DNA from: a bacterium
GTDB taxonomy: Bacteria > Bacillota_I > Bacilli_A > Acholeplasmatales > JAEDCM01
Length of the DNA: 8,464 nucleotides
NCBI GenBank assembly: GCA_024695185.1
Contig: JAILIR010000067.1
Span: 1-8,464 of the forward strand
Direction of reading: 5' to 3'
Positions 1-5,965 of this stretch are shown piece by piece (the first letter of the stretch is position 1; each line of letters begins with the position of its first letter). The position numbers and the translations under genes are program-made. The notes beneath the pieces were generated by a model. The model did no database searches. It was given only the letters and a program-made list of their open reading frames with translations, and was not told the origin of the DNA.

Positions 1-225
1 CCAAATCACCATTTCTTTAAAGTATTTGGAAAATATTGTAAGAATAAACTAGTATTAACACTTGATGATAAAAATGTAGAAAAATACTTAAGAGGAGAAC
101 AGCTTGATATAGAATTACCTAAAGGCTATGGTGTTATAATGATAGACGGCTTATCTTTAGGCGGTTTTAAATCTAGCGATGGAGTATTAAAAAATTTATA
201 TCCAAAAGGTCTTAGAAATTTCTAA
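1..225 (+). CDS. RsmF-like rRNA (cytosine-C5) methyltransferase, C-terminal part
   Basis: Partial gene: 74 codons are open from the first base and end at TAA 223-225. The visible part contains YLRGEQL, then a GYGVIMIDGLSLGG stretch, then GVLKNLYPKGLRNF at the very end. This order (YLRGE, a short beta segment with DG and LG, then LKN.YPKGLR) is typical of the C-terminal PUA-like domain of NOL1/NOP2/Sun-family methylases such as RsmF, which methylate cytosine C5 in 16S rRNA using S-adenosylmethionine. The PUA-like part helps bind the RNA. The catalytic Rossmann domain with its two cysteines lies upstream, outside the window, so activity and exact target cannot be judged. A terminator hairpin is built into its last codons, so it probably ends its own transcript. 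The family call is fairly sure; the target nucleotide is not. Confidence 0.82.
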   Translation, partial: PNHHFFKVFGKYCKNKLVLTLDDKNVEKYLRGEQLDIELPKGYGVIMIDGLSLGGFKSSDGVLKNLYPKGLRNF

Positions 226-234
226 GTCTTTTTT
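204..234 (+). terminator. Terminator overlapping the methyltransferase stop codon
   Basis: CTTAGA (211-216) pairs with TCTAAG (221-226) around an AATT loop. After one T-T mismatch (210/227) pairing resumes between 204-209 and 228-233. The 3' arm runs into a T tract (229-234). The stop codon 223-225 sits inside the 3' arm. The stem is AT-rich, so strength is uncertain. Confidence 0.6.
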
Positions 235-235
235 A

Positions 236-251
236 TATAATGCGCTATAAT
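236..251 (+). promoter_or_regulatory. Possible -10 elements of the lipoprotein gene
   Basis: Two perfect TATAAT hexamers occur at 236-241 and 246-251, directly after the preceding terminator. No good -35 is visible; the best is TTAGAA at 212-217, 18 bases before the first. If either box is used, transcription would start near or after the ATG at 240, which argues for translation starting further downstream. Confidence 0.35.
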
Positions 252-1367
252 AATATCTGGGGTGATTTTTTTATTAAAAAGAAATTATTATTAACATTGA
301 CAGTTTTAGGAGCCTTTGTATTTGCTGGTTGTGGAAAAAAAACAACAAAAGAAACTACTAAGGGAAACACAACTGTTTCAACTACAAAAAAAGTTTCAAC
401 AACTAAAGCCATCACAACTAAGAAAAGCACAGAGCCTGTTGTTTTAGATGGTAATATTAAATATGAATACAAATATGATGCAAGTGGAAACATTACTGAT
501 CTAGTTAAATCATATAAAAAAACTGTTTCAAGTCCATATGTTGCTTATAAGAAAGAAGTTATGACATATGATACATATAATGCCATAACAGAAAAAATAT
601 ATTACAAATATGATGAAGAAGCTGGTGATTTTGTAAAGACATATAGATTTACGCAAGAGAATAACACAAGCGGTAATCCTCTTAAAACTATAGAGTATAC
701 TTATGATGGAGAAACTGATTCATGGGAAGAAAGTGAAATGAGAGAATTTACTTATAACGGATCATCTAATTATGCTTCTAGCTATATTATTTATACATAC
801 AATGATGGCGCATTCCAAAAGAACTCAAGAATTAATAATACCTATAATTCAAAAGGTTCTATAGTAGAAACCATTAGAGAAGCATGGAATAAGACAGAAA
901 ACAAATGGGTAAACAAAACTAAGAGTATTAATAATTATTCAACTGATAATAAGCTAATGGACCTAATTGATTACGAATGGGAAGATAATGATTGGGTTAA
1001 TAAAGGTAAAGGCGATATAACATATTATACTGATGGCAATGAACATGAATATACTTATTATCTGTGGAAGTCTAATGACTGGAGTTTCCTATCAAAATCA
1101 GTTTATACATATGAAAATGGAAAAAGAAAAGAACATATTTCATATCAAAAATATGGTGAGGTTATTAGAGCAAGTAGTAAAGCAGAATATTTATATGGGT
1201 CTGATGGAAAAGATTATTGCTTAATAGGATATAGCACTAGTGATGGAGAGAACTGGACATATTCATATAAGTACGAATACTTAAATGATAAATATGATGA
1301 TTATTTATATTATCGTAGCTATTATTGGAATAGTGAATCTAGCTCTTTGGTAGGACCTATAGAATAA
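240..1367 (+). CDS. Secreted lipoprotein with ~30-residue Tyr/Trp-rich repeats, function unknown
   Basis: Numbering is from ATG 240. A lipoprotein signal peptide is clear: KKK at 13-15, a hydrophobic core, and lipobox FAGC with the lipidated Cys at 31. A Lys/Thr-rich low-complexity linker (about 32-64) follows, as in surface lipoproteins that cross the cell wall. From about 70 to the end the protein is very rich in Tyr, Asn, Asp and Trp and is built of repeats of about 30 residues. An aromatic or hydrophobic anchor recurs at 131, 162, 192, 223, 252, 281, about 308 and 339, each followed by a Lys/Ser-rich strand and a TY or YY turn (NKWVNKTK, NDWVNKGK, NDWSFLSK). This resembles beta-hairpin (YD-like) repeat proteins; no enzyme motif is seen. 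ATG 240 has no ribosome binding site. GGGGTG at 259-264 lies 8 bases before ATT 273, which would give an ideal MKKKLLL signal peptide; I think 273 is the likelier start, but keep the longest conventional frame. It is monocistronic, with terminators on both sides. Confidence 0.8.
   Translation: MRYNNIWGDFFIKKKLLLTLTVLGAFVFAGCGKKTTKETTKGNTTVSTTKKVSTTKAITTKKSTEPVVLDGNIKYEYKYDASGNITDLVKSYKKTVSSPYVAYKKEVMTYDTYNAITEKIYYKYDEEAGDFVKTYRFTQENNTSGNPLKTIEYTYDGETDSWEESEMREFTYNGSSNYASSYIIYTYNDGAFQKNSRINNTYNSKGSIVETIREAWNKTENKWVNKTKSINNYSTDNKLMDLIDYEWEDNDWVNKGKGDITYYTDGNEHEYTYYLWKSNDWSFLSKSVYTYENGKRKEHISYQKYGEVIRASSKAEYLYGSDGKDYCLIGYSTSDGENWTYSYKYEYLNDKYDDYLYYRSYYWNSESSSLVGPIE
259..275 (+). promoter_or_regulatory. 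Ribosome binding site pointing to an ATT start at 273
   Basis: GGGGTG (259-264) is the only Shine-Dalgarno-like stretch before the signal peptide. It is 8 bases from in-frame ATT 273-275, which is followed by AAA AAG AAA. No ATG, GTG or TTG lies in frame at that spacing. The next in-frame TTG (297) would remove the Lys cluster of the signal peptide. ATT starts are rare but known (infC). Confidence 0.45.
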
Positions 1368-1372
1368 TTAAT

Positions 1373-1404
1373 AAGCCTGCAAGGATAAACTTGCAGGTTT
1401 TTTT
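1373..1404 (+). terminator. Terminator of the lipoprotein gene
   Basis: CCTGCAA (1376-1382) pairs with TTGCAGG (1391-1397) across an 8-base loop. The stem extends by one G-T and two A-T pairs and is followed by a run of seven T (1398-1404). It is a classic intrinsic terminator and separates this gene from the efflux operon. Confidence 0.9.
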
Positions 1405-1435
1405 CTTAAATATTTATTAAATATTATTATTCGTC

Positions 1436-1465
1436 TTGACAACATATATTTAACAGGTTTATAAT
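1436..1465 (+). promoter_or_regulatory. Promoter of the RND-tetR operon
   Basis: Perfect TTGACA (1436-1441) and perfect TATAAT (1460-1465) are separated by 18 bases. This is the best housekeeping-sigma promoter in the window. Transcription should start near 1472, within the inverted repeat that follows, so the promoter looks intrinsically strong and held down by a repressor. Confidence 0.85.
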
Positions 1466-1470
1466 AAAAC

Positions 1471-1484
1471 CGACCGACTGGTCG
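1471..1484 (+). promoter_or_regulatory. Probable TetR-family operator
   Basis: CGACC (1471-1475) and GGTCG (1480-1484) form an inverted repeat around GACT. It is conspicuously GC-rich in an AT-rich intergenic region, lies just after the -10 box over the likely transcription start, and ends just before the ribosome binding site. GACC..GGTC-type palindromes are common TetR-family operators, and a tetR gene lies in the same transcript. Binding by that protein is inferred. Confidence 0.7.
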
Positions 1485-1490
1485 AGGAGG
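1485..1490 (+). promoter_or_regulatory. Consensus ribosome binding site of the RND gene
   Basis: AGGAGG lies 7 bases before ATG 1498. It directly abuts the operator repeat, so the 5' leader is only about 25 bases. Confidence 0.85.
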
Positions 1491-1497
1491 CAATTAT

Positions 1498-4400
1498 ATG
1501 AGAACTTTATGTAAGTACTGTGTTAAAAAGCCTGTAACAGTCTTGATGGCTGTTTTGATCGTTGTTGTATTTGGTATTTTCTCACTTACAAGAATGAGTT
1601 TGGCTTTATTTCCAAATTTAAATTTGCCATATGCTGTAGTAGTTACAACATATGTAGGCGCAAACCCAGAACAAGTTGAAAAAGAGGTAACCATTCCTAT
1701 TGAACAACAGCTTGTCACATTAACAAATTATCATGCATTAGAATCAACATCTAATGAACACTATTCAATGATTATGATTGAATTTGAAGATAATACAAAT
1801 ATGGATAATGCATTCTTAGAAATGAGAGAATCACTAGATGCTATTAGCTTTGTAAAAGGCGTTGATAAGCCAAAAATCATGCGTATTACAGCTGATATGA
1901 TGCCTATTGTATCTGTTTCAGTTGCTAAAACATATGGTGAGGGCGTAACTGATGAAGAAGCTCTAATTAAAACCACTCAATGGGTTAAAAATGAACTTGA
2001 AGGTGAGTTAGTTAAAATTGATGGTGTAGCTCAAATTAGTTATACAGGTACAGCTGATGTAGTACTTAATTTAAATATAGATGATAATTTACTAGCTTCT
2101 AAAGCTCCTGGTCTTACAAAGGATAAGATCTTACAAATTATTGAGGATACTAATGAAGCTGATGGTTTAATTGGTGTTACAGTTGATACAGATGGAATAA
2201 AAATGCTATATATTGGTAACCCTACAAAGACTATTGAAGAATTATCTAAATTACCTATTTATTATAACGGAAGTGATTTAGTTAGAATATCTGATGTATT
2301 GGCAAGTCCTATTACATTTAAGAATAATGATACTACTTCATATAACAAGATGAATGGTAAAGCAGGTATAACTATTAGTTTCCAACAAGATTCAAGTGCT
2401 GAATTAACTGAAGTAGTAAAGAATATTAAGAATAAATTTAAAGAACTTACAAAAGAAGACGAATCATTACAAGTAATCTATATTCTAGACCAAGGTGAGT
2501 ATGTTGAAACATCAATTGGTACAGTTATAGATAATCTAATTCAAGGTGCATTACTTGCTATAATCATTCTATTGATATTCTTAGTAAGTATTAAACCTAC
2601 ATTAATAGTTGCTGTATCTATTCCAACATCAATTATTGCAACATTTGCTGCTATGTATTTTGCTGGTATTAACTTAAATATTGTATCTATGGGTGGTTTA
2701 GCTCTAGGTATTGGTATGTTAGTTGATAACTCGGTAGTAGTTATTGAAAATATATTTAGAATGATTAAAAACGGAAAGAGCAAGAAAGAAGCAGCAATTA
2801 TGGGTGCTGCTGAAGTAGCTGGAGCTATTACAGCTTCAACACTTACAACTCTAGCTGTATTTATCCCAATTATGTTCTTAAAAGGTTTAGCTGGTTCAAT
2901 TTTCAAAGAAATGGCTTTAACAGTATGTTTCTCACTAGGATGTAGTTTAATAATTGCCTTAACTGTAGTTCCAAGTGCTGCCGCTAAATTCTTAAGAGAT
3001 AAAGATGATGAAGTTAAAGAAACAAAATTACAAAAACTTGATGCTAAGATTAATGGAAACAAGAAAGTTGGTTATACTGTTACTGGTTTAGTAATTGCTT
3101 TAATTGCTATATCAGCCGCTCTAATTTCTATATTAGCTATTAAGTTAAGTATATTCTATGGTATATTAATTGGTTTAGTAATTGCTTCATTTATGATAGT
3201 TACTCTAATCAGTAGTAGAGGAAAAATAGAAAATAAAGAAGGTAAAATCACAAAAGCTTATGAAAAGACTATTAGATGGTCAATTAATCATAAGACAATC
3301 GTATTATTATCTTCAGTTGCATTATTAATTGTATCTGTCTTCCTAGCATTAACAAAAGGTTTTGCCTTAATACCTGCTACAGATGAAGGATCAATTAGTG
3401 GTAGTGTAGTAATTGTAAGTGATATGCCAAGTAGTTATGTATATTCTGTTGCTGATGATTGTACAAAAGCAATCCTAGATTCAAGTGAGGATGTTGAAAT
3501 TATCCAAACTAGAGTTGGTAGCACTTCATTAATGTCTACAATTTTAGGACAATCAGGTAGTGGAACAACTATTAACTTCACTATTGCTTTAAAAGATGAT
3601 AGAGCAAAATCAACAAGAGAAAACAGAAAGATAGTAGAAAAAGCTATTAGAGAATGTGTTGATATGGACTTTGTTGAAGAAAATGGCATCCAATTTAGTG
3701 AAGCAAGTTCTATGGGATCTATGCTTGGAACAAGTGGAACTATGATTTATGTTGAAGGTAACAACCTATACGAACTTGAAGCTGTTGCTAATGATTTAGT
3801 TGATGTATTAAAGACTGTTGAAGGCGTTGAAAAACCAAATAACGGTGTTACTCAAGGCAGTGATACAGTTAAAATTACTGTAAATAAAGATGAAGCTATT
3901 AAACTTGGCTTATTCTCAATGGATTATTCTAATTCTGTTAACTTATTATATAAAGGATTAGGATATGATATTAATACAGCTGGTCAAGATGTATTAAAGG
4001 TTAATGTTGATGGTGTTATGTATGAACTTGCTTCTACATCAACTCAATCAATTGAAAACTTCAAAATGCCTAAAGAATTATTCTTAGGTTCAATTGCCGT
4101 ATTTGATAACAATTTATATCAATTACTTGATGTTTATAGTGGAACTGTATATATGATGAACCCTAAACTAGCTGCTATACTTGCTCCTCAAGAATACATC
4201 CAAGCATTAGTTGCTATGGGTATGAGCGTAGAAGAAGCTACTGCAGCTACAGAGGCTACTGCAACAGCTATTATGACTGGCGTGGAAAAATTAGTTATTA
4301 TTAATCCTAATTTATTCTATAATAAGAATTTAGGAAAGCTTGAAGAATATGTTATTAGTACACCTTTAGCTCCAACAAATTATGGAATTAGAGATAACGG

Positions 4401-5289
4401 AAATTTATATTTAATTGATACAGATACAGATGTTGAAGGAATAGTTAGTGTTAATTCACAAATCAAAGCATATATCTTAGATGCTGTAACAAATACAACA
4501 ACTATTGAATATCAAACAGGATTTACAACAATTTCTCGTAATGGTAAAAATAGATATTTACTTGTTACAGGTCAACTTAAAGATGGTTATAATGCAACTA
4601 AGGTTGGATCTAAGGTAACAAGTGCTGTTAATGATTATTTAAAGAGTGATTCATTTAAGCCTTATGAAAATACAGTTAAAGTATATGAACAAGGCGAAAA
4701 TGAACAAATTATGGATATTGTTAGACAATTAGTGGTTTGTGGTATTGTAGCTATCCTACTTGTTTATATGATTATGTGTATTCAATTCCAATCATTAAAG
4801 TATCCGTTAATTATCATGGGCACAATTCCTCTAGCATTTACAGGTGGATTCTTACTATTATTCATTTGTCAAATGGAATTATCAATGGTTGCTTTAATCG
4901 GTCTAGTAGTATTAGTCGGTGTTGTTGTTAATAATGGTATCGTTATAGTTGACTACATGAATCAACTAGTGGAAGAAGGAATGCCTATTAAAGAAGCAGC
5001 TGTTACTGCTGGTAAGACAAGACTAAGACCAATCTTCATGACAGCATTAACAACAATATTCGCCTTACTAACAATGGCTTTAGGTATTGGTGAAAGTGCT
5101 GAAATCATGCAACCACTTGCTGTAGCAGCAATCGGTGGTTTAACATATGCAACAGTATTAACATTACTTGTTGTTCCATCATTATATGTTATGATGAGTA
5201 GAAGAAAGATTAAAAAAGAAGAAGCAAATAATACTAATTCTTTAGAAGAAAGTGAAAACAATGGAGAAATCGCAAGTAACGAAGAATAA
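1498..5289 (+). CDS. RND-family efflux transporter, enlarged
   Basis: Proton-driven exporter of the AcrB/SwrC superfamily in the cytoplasmic membrane. The substrate is unknown, perhaps drugs, surfactant-like lipids or peptides. Seen: TM1 (about 12-31) followed by the porter start SLALFPNLNLPYAVV; first extracytoplasmic domain to about 340; TM2-TM6 (about 343-496) with GLALGIGMLVDNSVVVIENI in TM4; TM7 (599-620); second porter region (621-1072); TM8-TM12 (1076-1234) with VGVVVNNGIVIVDY in TM10; charged C-terminal tail. At 1263 residues it exceeds the usual 1020-1050. Two extra hydrophobic segments (about 524-548 and 552-573) lie between TM6 and TM7, and about 130 extra residues (about 868-1000) lie in the second external loop. 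By alignment from memory, AcrB D407/D408 become D410/N411 and K940 becomes N1145. The start is fixed by AGGAGG. tetR overlaps its 3' end. No adaptor or outer-membrane partner gene is nearby. Family certain; substrate not. Confidence 0.93.
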   Translation: MRTLCKYCVKKPVTVLMAVLIVVVFGIFSLTRMSLALFPNLNLPYAVVVTTYVGANPEQVEKEVTIPIEQQLVTLTNYHALESTSNEHYSMIMIEFEDNTNMDNAFLEMRESLDAISFVKGVDKPKIMRITADMMPIVSVSVAKTYGEGVTDEEALIKTTQWVKNELEGELVKIDGVAQISYTGTADVVLNLNIDDNLLASKAPGLTKDKILQIIEDTNEADGLIGVTVDTDGIKMLYIGNPTKTIEELSKLPIYYNGSDLVRISDVLASPITFKNNDTTSYNKMNGKAGITISFQQDSSAELTEVVKNIKNKFKELTKEDESLQVIYILDQGEYVETSIGTVIDNLIQGALLAIIILLIFLVSIKPTLIVAVSIPTSIIATFAAMYFAGINLNIVSMGGLALGIGMLVDNSVVVIENIFRMIKNGKSKKEAAIMGAAEVAGAITASTLTTLAVFIPIMFLKGLAGSIFKEMALTVCFSLGCSLIIALTVVPSAAAKFLRDKDDEVKETKLQKLDAKINGNKKVGYTVTGLVIALIAISAALISILAIKLSIFYGILIGLVIASFMIVTLISSRGKIENKEGKITKAYEKTIRWSINHKTIVLLSSVALLIVSVFLALTKGFALIPATDEGSISGSVVIVSDMPSSYVYSVADDCTKAILDSSEDVEIIQTRVGSTSLMSTILGQSGSGTTINFTIALKDDRAKSTRENRKIVEKAIRECVDMDFVEENGIQFSEASSMGSMLGTSGTMIYVEGNNLYELEAVANDLVDVLKTVEGVEKPNNGVTQGSDTVKITVNKDEAIKLGLFSMDYSNSVNLLYKGLGYDINTAGQDVLKVNVDGVMYELASTSTQSIENFKMPKELFLGSIAVFDNNLYQLLDVYSGTVYMMNPKLAAILAPQEYIQALVAMGMSVEEATAATEATATAIMTGVEKLVIINPNLFYNKNLGKLEEYVISTPLAPTNYGIRDNGNLYLIDTDTDVEGIVSVNSQIKAYILDAVTNTTTIEYQTGFTTISRNGKNRYLLVTGQLKDGYNATKVGSKVTSAVNDYLKSDSFKPYENTVKVYEQGENEQIMDIVRQLVVCGIVAILLVYMIMCIQFQSLKYPLIIMGTIPLAFTGGFLLLFICQMELSMVALIGLVVLVGVVVNNGIVIVDYMNQLVEEGMPIKEAAVTAGKTRLRPIFMTALTTIFALLTMALGIGESAEIMQPLAVAAIGGLTYATVLTLLVVPSLYVMMSRRKIKKEEANNTNSLEESENNGEIASNEE

Positions 5290-5839
5290 GATACTTGATT
5301 GCACAATCGAAATGCTTAAAAGTGGCGACATGGATACATTATCTATGAGTAAAATCGCCACAAAAGCAGAGATTGGCAAATCAACTATTTATGAATATTT
5401 TCCTAGTAAAGAAGAATTAGTTAAAAGTGCTTTAAAAAGAGAGATAGATATTTCACTTGAAGATTTCTTATCTGTAAAAATGGGTAAAACTTTATATGAG
5501 TCATATTATGCTCATATGAAAAAAGGATTAGAAATAGCACAAGATGCTATTCAACTAGTAGGATTTCCTAGTACAAATAATATAAGCTTTATGAATAAAG
5601 AGGAAATCGATGAAATGGTATCTGGTGCACTATTACCTGTATTTGAAAGATTGACTGAAATATATTTCCAAGGCGTTAATGAAGGGACTATCACTCCAAA
5701 ACGTGATTTCTCAGACAAATTATATGTTTTGGCAGCGTTCTTTAAAGGGATGCTTCTTGAAAAATATAAACACAATATTCCTGATGAAGAATTCTTAAGT
5801 GATTTATATGAAAATGTATTAATATTAGTTAACAATTAA
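5261..5839 (+). CDS. TetR/AcrR-family transcriptional repressor
   Basis: Protein of 192 residues from ATG 5261, the usual TetR length. The N-terminal helix-turn-helix is clear: KNKILDCTIEML, then LSMSKIATKAEIGKSTIYEYF (about 27-47) with the typical YxYFPSKEELV ending. The remaining 130 residues form the helical ligand-binding and dimerisation half, which has no recognisable ligand signature. The start overlaps the RND gene end by 29 bases, so the two are translationally linked. A GTG at 5252 is also in frame, but AGAAAGTGA (5247-5255) sits correctly only for ATG 5261. The gene is transcribed from the RND promoter, where a GACC..GGTC palindrome sits at the start point. The straightforward inference is that it represses the pump and itself and is released by a pump substrate. 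Confidence 0.9.
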   Translation: MEKSQVTKNKILDCTIEMLKSGDMDTLSMSKIATKAEIGKSTIYEYFPSKEELVKSALKREIDISLEDFLSVKMGKTLYESYYAHMKKGLEIAQDAIQLVGFPSTNNISFMNKEEIDEMVSGALLPVFERLTEIYFQGVNEGTITPKRDFSDKLYVLAAFFKGMLLEKYKHNIPDEEFLSDLYENVLILVNN

Positions 5840-5862
5840 AAGCTGATTATTCAGCTTTTTTT
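5838..5862 (+). terminator. Terminator of the RND-tetR operon
   Basis: AAAAGCTGA (5838-5846) pairs with TCAGCTTTT (5851-5859) around a TTAT loop, followed by more T. The stem begins inside the tetR stop codon, as with the methyltransferase gene at the start of the window. Confidence 0.85.
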
Positions 5863-5917
5863 GTTTAAAATATTATTTTTAGCTTATGAAAAGGCTTTAA
5901 TATTGTAAAAGTAAGAT

Positions 5918-5937
5918 TATAATTATAAAATTATAAT
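5918..5937 (+). promoter_or_regulatory. Possible promoter region of the antiporter gene
   Basis: Perfect TATAAT hexamers occur at 5918-5923 and 5932-5937. The only -35-like stretches are weak (TTTAAT 5896-5901, 16 bases before the first; TTGTAA 5903-5908, badly spaced). Because a terminator precedes it, the antiporter needs its own promoter, but the exact one is unclear. Confidence 0.4.
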
Positions 5938-5950
5938 GTAGATGAGTGGT

Positions 5951-5957
5951 AAGGAGG
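5951..5957 (+). promoter_or_regulatory. Ribosome binding site deciding the antiporter start
   Basis: AAGGAGG lies 8 bases before ATG 5966. It falls inside the longer frame opened by ATG 5942, which itself has no ribosome binding site and may precede the transcription start. Start 5966 is therefore preferred. Confidence 0.85.
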
Positions 5958-5965
5958 AATCAGTG

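Noticed and set aside
1471..1484. CGACC...GGTCG as an RNA attenuator hairpin
   Set aside because: The stem is only 5 bp, has no T tract, and sits at the expected transcription start, so a protein operator explains it better.
2541..3062. 173-residue minus-strand frame, and similar antisense frames along 1494-5306
   Set aside because: All mirror the conserved membrane segments of the RND gene and have no independent coding signal.
4201..4275. Ala/Thr-rich EATAATEATATA stretch as a possible frameshift or coding artefact
   Set aside because: The frame stays open, codon use matches its surroundings and the segment reads as a helix; it is treated as part of the inserted domain.
5942..5965. Upstream start ATG 5942 for the antiporter
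   Set aside because: The strong AAGGAGG at 5951-5957 lies inside this extension and is spaced correctly for ATG 5966.
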